Part shown: in pieces, positions 1 through 5,692 of the stretch
How positions within the stretch are numbered: position 1 is the stretch's first letter
How the letters are laid out: every line of letters starts with the position of its first letter
NCBI GenBank assembly: GCA_903888655.1
Contig: CAISUR010000609.1
Location: 1-8,983 of the forward strand
Reading direction: 5' to 3'
Source: an uncultured Bacteroidota bacterium
GTDB taxonomy: Bacteria; Bacteroidota; Bacteroidia; Flavobacteriales; Flavobacteriaceae
DNA length: 8,983 nucleotides
Position numbers and translations under genes: made by a program
The notes under the pieces: model-generated
Databases searched by the model: none
What the model was told of the DNA's origin: nothing
The model's input: the letters and a program-made list of their open reading frames with translations, nothing else

Positions 1-357
1 GCTTCTTCCCTTATCAGTATATGCAACTTTTTTACCGCTTATGGCAAATAAAATTCTGATAACTTTAGAACGTAGAACGTTATGCAAATCGGCAATTGCA
101 TCAACATTTAATTTCTTCAAATCGTAAAACAATTTCAACAATCCTAAAAACCCTTTGTGTCTTTGATTCAAATCAACAGCGAAGAAGTTAACATTGGAAA
201 TTCCATCAAAAAAAGATTGAAAAAAAGGACGCGAAACAACGGTAACTTTAAGAGATGGATTTTGCTCAACCAAGGCGCGAACAACAGGAATTGTCATGGC
301 TACATCGCCCATTGCAGAAAGCCGGATTATAGCTATATGTTGAATTGGTTTTGACAA
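1..357 (-). CDS. Glycosyltransferase family 9 (heptosyltransferase-like), N-terminal part, runs off left edge
   Basis: Partial gene: 119 codons are visible, reading leftwards out of the window; the family is usually about 340 residues, so roughly two thirds is missing. The N-terminus carries the GT9 signature IRLSAMGDVAM (residues 11-21), the nucleotide-sugar/ADP-heptose transferase hallmark, and a DLHNVLRS segment (90-97) typical of the same fold. Such enzymes add heptose or related sugars to lipopolysaccharide core at the cytoplasmic face of the inner membrane. No in-frame ATG exists upstream of the signature: the frame is closed by TAA about 24 bases before a TTG at 355-357, and the first ATG (310-312) would cut through the conserved motif. 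I therefore choose TTG; an ATT or ATA slightly upstream is possible. It follows the DUF4254 gene on the same strand, with a large hairpin between. The family call is firm; acceptor and donor are unknown. Confidence 0.85.
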   Translation of the reverse strand, partial: MSKPIQHIAIIRLSAMGDVAMTIPVVRALVEQNPSLKVTVVSRPFFQSFFDGISNVNFFAVDLNQRHKGFLGLLKLFYDLKKLNVDAIADLHNVLRSKVIRILFAISGKKVAYTDKGRS

Positions 358-373
358 TGAAATTATGTTTAAA

Positions 374-432
374 AACCATTAAGGTATTAAGTTTCATTAA
401 GTACTCTTAATTTTCTTAATACCTTTATGGTT
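374..432. repeat. Nested inverted repeat / possible terminator between DUF4254 and GT9 genes
   Basis: The left arm AACCATTAAGGTATTAAG (374-391) pairs with the right arm CTTAATACCTTTATGGTT (415-432) at 17 of 18 positions, with one T-T mismatch (380/426). The loop holds a second perfect 6-bp hairpin, ATTAAG-TACT-CTTAAT (396-411). Read on the minus strand the stem is followed by a short T run (375-371), so it could end part of the DUF4254 transcript before the GT9 gene. It also resembles the ATTAAG-rich intergenic repeats I recall from flavobacterial genomes. The stem is A+T rich, so terminator strength is uncertain. Confidence 0.7.
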
Positions 433-446
433 CCAAATATTTTTTA

Positions 447-1052
447 TTATTTCTTATTCTGATACAAAATTGGATTCAAATCATCATCATTGTACATTTT
501 CATTTGTTTGTATACTTTCATGAATTTATCTCCATTTTCAATATCCGTCAATAAATCATCGATTGCAGTCGATAAATCGGTTCTTTGTTCTAAAAGCACA
601 TTCAATTTTTCTTGACATTTATCTCTATGTTCTTGCGAAGCTTCTTCACGAGTTGCTTCTTCATTCATGTGATAAATTTTCAAAGCTAAAATTGACAATC
701 GATCTATAGTCCAAGCTGGTGATTCTGAATTGATTTTTGCAGAAGATTTTACCTCAACAGCACCATATTTTTGAAGAAAATAACTATCAATATATTCTAC
801 CATATCCGTACGCTCTTGATTGGAAGCGTCAATCTTTCTTTTCAAAGTTAATGCCGCAACAGGATCAATATTGGGATCACGAATAATGTCTTCATAATGC
901 CATTGAACGGTATCAATCCAATTTTTAAAATACAATAAATGTTCGATTTTATCTTTTGGATAGGGATTGTTAATGGGCTGGTTTACATTGTCGTAAACAT
1001 GATAATCCTTGATACTTTGTTCAAATATAGAATAGGCAAATTTTGAAAACAT
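447..1052 (-). CDS. DUF4254 family protein, unknown function
   Basis: A 201-residue soluble protein without signal peptide or membrane segment. It matches the Bacteroidota DUF4254 family: WHYEDIIRDPNIDP (51-64), then a helix with KRKIDASNQERTDMVE (71-86), an AWTIDRLSILALKIYHM segment (113-129) and the C-terminal LNPILYQ (192-198). The sequence is rich in acidic and basic helical stretches. The family has no established biochemical function; its members often neighbour glycosyltransferases, as here, where a GT9 gene follows on the same strand. I start at the ATG 1050-1052; a TTG seven codons upstream (1071-1073) lies inside the probable -7 promoter element TATCTTTG and is not credible. The gene diverges from upp across 67 bp. 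Family call firm; a role in envelope glycan synthesis is only inferred from position. Confidence 0.88.
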   Translation of the reverse strand: MFSKFAYSIFEQSIKDYHVYDNVNQPINNPYPKDKIEHLLYFKNWIDTVQWHYEDIIRDPNIDPVAALTLKRKIDASNQERTDMVEYIDSYFLQKYGAVEVKSSAKINSESPAWTIDRLSILALKIYHMNEEATREEASQEHRDKCQEKLNVLLEQRTDLSTAIDDLLTDIENGDKFMKVYKQMKMYNDDDLNPILYQNKK

Positions 1053-1066
1053 AATGATTAATTTTA

Positions 1067-1093
1067 TTTGCAAAGATAGTTTTTATACTTTTA
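1067..1093 (+). promoter_or_regulatory. Possible upp promoter
   Basis: TTTG (1067-1070) lies 15 bases before TACTTTTA (1086-1093), which misses TAnnTTTG only in the last base. The spacing is shorter than the usual 17-23, so the -33 partner is doubtful. In favour, the 12-base TTTTATACTTTT (1081-1092) recurs exactly at 2706-2717, where it forms the clear promoter of the DUF6341 gene. It would overlap the divergent DUF4254 promoter. Confidence 0.3.
1071..1078 (-). promoter_or_regulatory. -7 promoter element for the DUF4254 gene
   Basis: On the minus strand this reads TATCTTTG, a full match to the Bacteroidota -7 consensus TAnnTTTG, ending 18 bases before the ATG at 1052. The -33 position (about 1098-1101), inside the TGAAACT repeats, offers only TTTC rather than TTTG. 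The transcript leader would be short, about a dozen bases. Confidence 0.45.
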
Positions 1094-1096
1094 ACC

Positions 1097-1117
1097 TGAA
1101 ACTTGAAACTTGAAACT
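1097..1117. repeat. Three tandem TGAAACT units just before upp
   Basis: Perfect 7-bp units at 1097-1103, 1104-1110 and 1111-1117, ending two bases before the upp ATG. They would lie in the upp leader and in the -33 region of the divergent DUF4254 promoter. Similar GAAACTTGAAAC runs are common between genes in flavobacteria, from memory. Confidence 0.75.
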
Positions 1118-1119
1118 TT

Positions 1120-1773
1120 ATGAACTTACATTATATTTCTGAGAGCAACAGCATTCTAAATCATTTTCTAGCCGAAATTCGTGATGTAGTAATACAAAAA
1201 GACAGCATGCGTTTTCGAAAAAACATCGAACGCATAGGCGAAATTATGGCTTATGAACTAAGCAAAACACTAGAATACAAAGCTATTGATGTGCAAACAC
1301 CACTTGGCATAAAACACACAACAACAATCGCAGATAATGTGGTTTTATGTTCTATTCTTCGAGCTGGATTGGCCTTACATACTGGTTTCATGAACATATT
1401 TGACAATGCCGAAAACGGTTTTGTATCGGCTTACCGTCATCATCCAAACAATGATGATGCTTTTGAAATTTTGGTCGAATATCAAGCTGCTCCTTCTTTT
1501 GAAAATAAAAATCTTATCCTAATTGACCCAATGCTGGCTACTGGTCAATCAATTGTGGCAGTATTAAACAAGTTGCATTTGGAACAAAAGCCTAAAGAAA
1601 TTCATATTGCAGTAGTAATTGCAGCTCCTGAAGGTATTGCTTATCTCCAAAAAAACCTTCCCAAAAATTGTCACTTGTGGGTAGCGGCTTTAGATGAAAA
1701 ATTAAATGAGAAAAACTATATTATTCCTGGACTTGGCGATGCTGGAGATTTAGCTTACGGCAGTAAATTATAA
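1120..1773 (+). CDS. upp: Uracil phosphoribosyltransferase
   Basis: Cytoplasmic pyrimidine-salvage enzyme converting uracil and PRPP to UMP and pyrophosphate. At 217 residues it has normal family length. Visible motifs are ILRAGL (79-84), the PRPP-binding loop IDPMLATGQS (135-144) and the C-terminal uracil-binding segment PGLGDAGD (203-210). The loop has Q143 where many homologues have a second glycine (TGGS); the rest is canonical, so activity is expected. The ATG at 1120 is the only sensible start and follows the TGAAACT repeats directly. The stop codon (TAA 1771-1773) overlaps the end of the convergent DUF6427 gene by 6 bp (TTATAA). No PRPP or UMP riboswitch or attenuator is visible in the 67-bp upstream gap. 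Confidence 0.95.
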   Translation: MNLHYISESNSILNHFLAEIRDVVIQKDSMRFRKNIERIGEIMAYELSKTLEYKAIDVQTPLGIKHTTTIADNVVLCSILRAGLALHTGFMNIFDNAENGFVSAYRHHPNNDDAFEILVEYQAAPSFENKNLILIDPMLATGQSIVAVLNKLHLEQKPKEIHIAVVIAAPEGIAYLQKNLPKNCHLWVAALDEKLNEKNYIIPGLGDAGDLAYGSKL

Positions 1774-2697
1774 TTGCGAAAAGAAACAAAACAATCCACA
1801 AGCAATTGAAAGAAATAAGATGATTTCTTGTTGTATTTTGCTATGTAAATATTCAATAGTATTGGTTGCCATAATTGCCATAGGAAGAAAAGTAAATACT
1901 AAAATTTCATTATTTTTATTTGCTGATAAAACAAAAATTGATATTCCAATCAGAGATGCAAAAATAACTTTTTTATAAGAGGCTTGAAGATTTAACGGCT
2001 TATTGGTCAGGGTGAAAACAAACGGAACTATAAAAAATAAGACGAAAACAGTGTAAATAGAAAAGGCAATATTTTGATATTTATTCGTGAAATAATCCAA
2101 TTGAAAATCCATTTCATAAGATAGTAAATAAGCATTTATGACCGATTTATCAATAATCAAATCATATAAAACAAATATAACAGCAATGGCACAAAAAGCG
2201 ACAAAAGGAATCAGCCAATTTCTATAATCTCTAGAAACATGAAAGATAATCGAGATGTAAACCAAAATAATAAATAGAATACACCAAAAATGAAATAAAC
2301 TTGCTACAAATATCCAAAGTGCAGCATCAAATATTTTTTCTTTTGGAGCTTTTAATGTTTGTAGCGAAACCAATCTTCTCATGGATAATAAAATGAAAAA
2401 ATTAGCCAAAAGTAAATTGATATTATTCCAGATATTTGGGAAAAATAATAGGAAAAGTAAGTAAAATAATATGGTATAGGAACTGTTTTTTGTCAAGCCG
2501 TTCTTTTTTACAATAAAATTAGAGAGGAAAATAGAGGAAAATAGAAGAACTAATAATCCGGTTTTTTGTAACCATCCAGCTGGGGAATTTGCTCCAGTAA
2601 TACTATGAAATTGATATAAAAAAAAGAACACGCCCGTTAAAATTCCAAGAAAAGAATAATTAATTGGTGTAGATTTTTTAAAAAAGCTTGTAATCAT
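1768..2697 (-). CDS. DUF6427 family multi-pass membrane protein
   Basis: A 309-residue very hydrophobic protein with about nine likely membrane spans (roughly 14-30, 45-63, 73-88, 93-106, 124-151, 161-182, 210-230, 243-259, 263-282, and a final one at 290-307). The N-terminus MITSFFKKSTPINY followed by a hydrophobic run is typical of flavobacterial DUF6427 proteins; their function is not established. Charges are few, concentrated in short loops such as RRLVSLQTLKAPKEK (107-121), and no catalytic motif is evident. The gene converges on upp with a 6-bp stop overlap and diverges from the DUF6341 gene, whose promoter -33 box lies inside its first codons. I see no convincing promoter of its own; a weak TATATTTA (2731-2724, minus strand) is the best candidate. 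Family assignment is from recalled sequence pattern and position. Confidence 0.8.
   Translation of the reverse strand: MITSFFKKSTPINYSFLGILTGVFFFLYQFHSITGANSPAGWLQKTGLLVLLFSSIFLSNFIVKKNGLTKNSSYTILFYLLFLLFFPNIWNNINLLLANFFILLSMRRLVSLQTLKAPKEKIFDAALWIFVASLFHFWCILFIILVYISIIFHVSRDYRNWLIPFVAFCAIAVIFVLYDLIIDKSVINAYLLSYEMDFQLDYFTNKYQNIAFSIYTVFVLFFIVPFVFTLTNKPLNLQASYKKVIFASLIGISIFVLSANKNNEILVFTFLPMAIMATNTIEYLHSKIQQEIILFLSIACGLFCFFSQL
2523..2542. repeat. Direct 10-bp tandem repeat AGAGGAAAAT x2 inside the DUF6427 gene
   Basis: Two exact copies, 2523-2532 and 2533-2542, within the DUF6427 reading frame. The unit is not a multiple of three, so gain or loss of a copy would shift the frame. Confidence 0.7.
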
Positions 2698-2717
2698 AAG
2701 GATATTTTATACTTTTG
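2688..2717 (+). promoter_or_regulatory. Promoter of the DUF6341 gene (TTG-N19-TAnnTTTG)
   Basis: TTG at 2688-2690, then 19 bases, then TACTTTTG at 2710-2717: both boxes and the spacing fit the Flavobacterium / Bacteroidota housekeeping consensus exactly. It ends 28 bases before the ATG at 2746, so transcription should begin near 2722-2724 with a leader of about 22 bases. The -33 box lies in the first codons of the divergent DUF6427 gene. Confidence 0.65.
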
Positions 2718-2745
2718 TGGATGTAAATATAATACTTGTTTAAAA

Positions 2746-2976
2746 ATGAGAGCATTTTTTGAAGGAATACAAACACTTTTTGTTGATTTTTTATTTAAAC
2801 CACTTGATGGATTACGTTCGCTAGAATTAAGTAATTGGTGGTTAGCTAATATTGTTAGTTGGACATTAATGGCAATTTGTGCAAGATACGTTATCTATTG
2901 GTGTAAAGAATTACAAAAACACCAAGACAACAATGAAGAAAACCAAGATACAACGGCACATTCGTTCTTAAAGTAA
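2746..2976 (+). CDS. DUF6341 family small single-pass membrane protein
   Basis: A 76-residue protein with an amphipathic N-terminal half (MRAFFEGIQTLFVDFLFKPL, 1-20), one membrane span at about 31-53 (from NWWLANIVSW to YWC), and a polar, acidic, asparagine/glutamine-rich tail (54-76) ending SFLK. The pattern FFEGIQ..F.D.LFKPL..LR.LEL..WW.AN matches the flavobacterial DUF6341 family as I recall it; function unknown. It is a real gene and not noise: it has the best promoter in the window, a family-like N-terminus and lies in a compact conserved neighbourhood. Its end (TAA 2974-2976) overlaps the end of purD by 9 bp. Homologues have at times been labelled as uracil phosphoribosyltransferase because of their position; nothing in the sequence supports that activity. 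Confidence 0.82.
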   Translation: MRAFFEGIQTLFVDFLFKPLDGLRSLELSNWWLANIVSWTLMAICARYVIYWCKELQKHQDNNEENQDTTAHSFLK

Positions 2977-4242
2977 GTCGAAACCAATATCTTTTCTAAA
3001 ATACATCTTATCAAAATATAGCTTGTCTATATTTTGGTAAGATTTTTTTATGGCTTCTTGAAAGCTTTCACCAAACGAAGTAACGGCAATAACTCGACCG
3101 CCATTGGTAACTACTTTTTCTTTTTCTAATTTAGTTCCGGCATGAAAAACAATTGAATCTTCTAAGTTTTCTAATCCAGTAATTTCAAATCCTTTTTCGT
3201 AATCTTCAGGATATCCGCCAGAAACTACCATAATTGTGGTGGCGCTTCGTTCGTCAATTTCTAACAAAACTTCATCCAATTTTTGATGGGCCACTGCTTG
3301 AAACAACTCCACCAAATCAGACTTCAATCTCGGAATAACCACTTCGGTTTCAGGATCGCCCATTCTCACATTGTATTCAATAACTATTGGTTCGCCTTTT
3401 ACGTTTATCAATCCGATAAAAACGAATCCTTTATATTCAATTCCATCGCTTTGTAAACCAGCAATTGTTGGCTTAACAATTCGATTTTCAATTTTCTCTA
3501 ATAAGACAGCGTCTGCAAATGGCACTGGAGAAACTGCCCCCATTCCGCCGGTATTCAATCCTGTGTCGCCTTCGCCAATTCGTTTATAATCTTTTGCTGT
3601 TGGAAGAATTTTATAGTTTTTTCCGTCGGTTAATACAAAACAACTTAGTTCAATTCCGTCAAGAAATTCTTCTATCACGACTTTTGCGCTTGCTGTCCCA
3701 AATTTCGCATAAACCAACATATTGCGCAATTCCATTTTAGCTTCTTCTAAATCTTGAATAATCAAAACACCTTTACCAGCGGCCAAACCGTCAGCTTTTA
3801 AAACATAAGGTGGTTGTAAAGTTTCTAAAAACTTACATCCTTTTTCAACGGTTACTGCCGTAAAACTATCGTAAGCCGCAGTTGGAATTTTATGTTTGAT
3901 AAGAAATTCTTTAGCAAATTCTTTGCTTCCTTCTAATTGCGCTCCAACTTTTGATGGACCAATTACAGGAATATGATTTAATTGTGAATCGTTTTTGAAA
4001 AAATCATAAATTCCCATTACTAATGGATCTTCAGGGCCAACTACAACCATGTTGACTTTTTCTTGAAGTGAAAATACTTTTATGGCTTCAAAATCTAAAA
4101 TATTTAAAGAAACATTGATTGCAATTTGAGATGTTCCAGCATTTCCGGGAGCTACAAAAAGTTTAGAACATTTGTCTGATTGTAACATTTTCCATGCTAA
4201 TGCGTGTTCGCGTCCGCCAGAACCAAGTAGTAAAATTGTCAT
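2968..4242 (-). CDS. purD: Phosphoribosylamine-glycine ligase (GAR synthetase)
   Basis: Second step of de novo purine synthesis in the cytoplasm: 5-phosphoribosylamine, glycine and ATP give glycinamide ribonucleotide (GAR). The protein is 424 residues, full length for PurD. In order: N-terminal domain with LLGSGGREHALAW (5-17), PGNAGT (32-37), VVGPEDPL (67-74); ATP-grasp domain with KADGLAAGKGV (149-159), EEFLDGIELS (191-200), LNTGGMGAVSP (229-239); the PurD signature RMGDPETE (293-300) that supplies metal ligands; then the C-terminal domain. Start at ATG 4240-4242, directly before the N-terminal strand. It stands alone, unlike the larger pur operons of many bacteria. A putative promoter -7 box lies about 48 bp upstream and a dispersed repeat occupies the leader. 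No purine riboswitch is seen. Confidence 0.97.
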   Translation of the reverse strand: MTILLLGSGGREHALAWKMLQSDKCSKLFVAPGNAGTSQIAINVSLNILDFEAIKVFSLQEKVNMVVVGPEDPLVMGIYDFFKNDSQLNHIPVIGPSKVGAQLEGSKEFAKEFLIKHKIPTAAYDSFTAVTVEKGCKFLETLQPPYVLKADGLAAGKGVLIIQDLEEAKMELRNMLVYAKFGTASAKVVIEEFLDGIELSCFVLTDGKNYKILPTAKDYKRIGEGDTGLNTGGMGAVSPVPFADAVLLEKIENRIVKPTIAGLQSDGIEYKGFVFIGLINVKGEPIVIEYNVRMGDPETEVVIPRLKSDLVELFQAVAHQKLDEVLLEIDERSATTIMVVSGGYPEDYEKGFEITGLENLEDSIVFHAGTKLEKEKVVTNGGRVIAVTSFGESFQEAIKKSYQNIDKLYFDKMYFRKDIGFDLL

Positions 4243-4256
4243 GGTGTTGTGTTGTT

Positions 4257-4280
4257 AGCCCTTCAACAAGCTCAGGGTAA
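4257..4280. repeat. CCCTTCAACAAGCTCAGGG-type dispersed repeat in the purD leader
   Basis: Core CCCTTCAACAAGCTCAGGG at 4259-4277; the ends CCCT and AGGG can pair (4259-4262 with 4274-4277) and a small CTT-CAAC-AAG stem lies within. This closely resembles the CCTTCGACAAGCTCAGG repeat that I recall as scattered in flavobacterial and other genomes. It falls between the putative purD promoter and its start codon, so it would be transcribed in the leader. Confidence 0.6.
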
Positions 4281-4289
4281 ATTGTGTTG

Positions 4290-4297
4290 CAAAAATA
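4290..4297 (-). promoter_or_regulatory. -7 promoter element for purD
   Basis: The minus strand reads TATTTTTG, a full TAnnTTTG match. No good TTG box lies 17-23 bases upstream (only TTTA-like sequence at 19-20). The expected leader is about 43 bases and includes the 4257-4280 repeat. Confidence 0.4.
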
Positions 4298-4350
4298 GCT
4301 TGTTTTCAAAAGAATTTAAAGCTAAACCAAATAAAAGTTTTTGTTTTTAG

Positions 4351-4358
4351 TATTTTTG
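4351..4358 (+). promoter_or_regulatory. -7 promoter element for the capsule-type operon
   Basis: TATTTTTG, a full TAnnTTTG match, 16 bases before the GTG start at 4375. No clear -33 TTG is found at the usual distance. If real, it would drive the CapK-like, ORF6N and wecB genes as one transcript. It diverges from the purD promoter, 53 bp away. Confidence 0.4.
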
Positions 4359-4374
4359 AACAAAATAGAAATTA

Positions 4375-5688
4375 GTGTTCAACCTTTTCAATTTAACGCT
4401 CAAGTTTAATGGTTTTCCGATGAAGGAAGCAGTTGCTGATTTTGAAAAAATTCAATCGGTTTCTGATTCCGATTATGAAAACCACATTGATTTAAAACGA
4501 AAAGAAATTGTTGAATATCATTTAAAAAACAATAAATCGTATCAAGAATTTGTTGGGAAAACATCATTTCAAAACTGGAATGAACTTCCAATTATGACTA
4601 AAAAAGATTTTCAAAAACCTTTATCCAAAAGACTTTCTAACGGATTTTCCACGAAAAATGTTTACGTCAATAAAACGTCTGGTTCCAGTGGTGATCCCTT
4701 TATTTTTGCGAAAGATAAATTTTGTCATGCACTAACTTGGGCAAATATTATCAACCGATTTGGATGGTTTGGAATTGATTTTAATTCGTCATTTCAAGCG
4801 CGTTTTTATGGAATTCCTTTGGATTTTATCGGAAAGACAAAAGAACGATTAAAAGATTTTTTGAAGAACAGTTATCGTTTTCCCATTTTCAATTTATCGG
4901 ATGCTGTTTTAGAAACTGTTTTATTAAAATTTCAAGACAAAAAATTTGATTACATCAACGGATATACTTCTTCCATCGTTTTATTTGCAAAATTTCTTCA
5001 AAAGAAAAACATTGTTTTAACCACGGTTTGTCCGACTTTAAAATGTTGTGTCGTTACTTCCGAAATGTTATTTGAAGAAGATAAACTTTTGATGGAAAAA
5101 CAATTTGGCGTTCCGGTTGTCAATGAATATGGTGCTTCTGAGTTGGATTTAATTGCTTTTCAAAATCCGAATGGAGAATGGCAAGTCAATTCGGAAACAC
5201 TATTTGTAGAAATTTTAGATGATGAAAATAAAGTGTTACCCAATGGAAAAGAAGGTCGCATTGTAATTACATCCTTGTACAATAAAGCGCATCCTTTTAT
5301 TCGATATGATATTGGTGATATTGGGATTTTGGATGAAAAAAGTACTTTTAAAAAACCAATTCTAAAGAAATTGATTGGTAGAACTAATGATATTGCTGTT
5401 CTTCCAAGCGGAAAAAAATCACCCGGATTAACCTTTTACTACGTGACCAAAAGCATTATTGAAGACGATGGAAATGTAAAAGAATTTGTTGTAAAACAAA
5501 CTAAAATTGATACTTTTGATATTGAATATGTAAGCCAAAATAAATTAACTGAAAACCAAATTCTAAATATCGAGAAAGCAATTGCAACGTATTTAGAACC
5601 CAGATTAACCTTCACTTTTACTCGAAAAGAAAAACTCGAAAGAAGTAAAAGCGGCAAGTTGAAGCAGTTTGTATCGTTAATAAAATAA
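4375..5688 (+). CDS. CapK-like / phenylacetate-CoA ligase family adenylate-forming enzyme
   Basis: A 437-residue member of the ANL (acyl-adenylate forming) superfamily, PaaK/CapK branch. Motifs: TSGSSGDPF (101-109), the phosphate-binding loop; NEYGASELDLIA (250-261), the YGxsE core; FIRYDIGD (308-315); the hinge LIGRTND (333-339); and a C-terminal SKSGKLKQF (424-432) with the lysine expected to act in adenylation. All key elements are present, so it should activate a carboxylic acid with ATP. CapK-like proteins occur in capsule/O-antigen loci, but their substrates are mostly unknown; phenylacetate catabolism is unlikely because no paa genes are nearby. The start is GTG: residues 1-15 (MFNLFNLTLKFNGFP) resemble family N-termini, whereas the first ATG (4420) would remove them. 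It is the first gene of the putative operon; the ORF6N gene starts 4 bp after its stop. Confidence 0.88.
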   Translation: MFNLFNLTLKFNGFPMKEAVADFEKIQSVSDSDYENHIDLKRKEIVEYHLKNNKSYQEFVGKTSFQNWNELPIMTKKDFQKPLSKRLSNGFSTKNVYVNKTSGSSGDPFIFAKDKFCHALTWANIINRFGWFGIDFNSSFQARFYGIPLDFIGKTKERLKDFLKNSYRFPIFNLSDAVLETVLLKFQDKKFDYINGYTSSIVLFAKFLQKKNIVLTTVCPTLKCCVVTSEMLFEEDKLLMEKQFGVPVVNEYGASELDLIAFQNPNGEWQVNSETLFVEILDDENKVLPNGKEGRIVITSLYNKAHPFIRYDIGDIGILDEKSTFKKPILKKLIGRTNDIAVLPSGKKSPGLTFYYVTKSIIEDDGNVKEFVVKQTKIDTFDIEYVSQNKLTENQILNIEKAIATYLEPRLTFTFTRKEKLERSKSGKLKQFVSLIK

Positions 5689-5692
5689 ATAT

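Noticed and set aside
157..354. Plus-strand open frame of 65 codons
   Set aside because: It lies opposite the GT9 gene, whose motif is unmistakable; the plus-strand translation resembles nothing.
1053..1073. Longer DUF4254 start at TTG 1071-1073
   Set aside because: The TTG is part of the probable -7 box TATCTTTG, and the extra residues are not family-like; ATG at 1050-1052 fits better.
3371..3740. Two plus-strand open frames opposite purD
   Set aside because: Both are antisense to the conserved ATP-grasp region of purD and have no recognisable domain or promoter.
4406..4591. Minus-strand open frame opposite the start of the CapK-like gene
   Set aside because: Low-complexity translation, antisense to a well-supported gene; the same applies to minus-strand frames at 5439-5657 and 7915-8142 and the plus-strand frame at 8693-8905.
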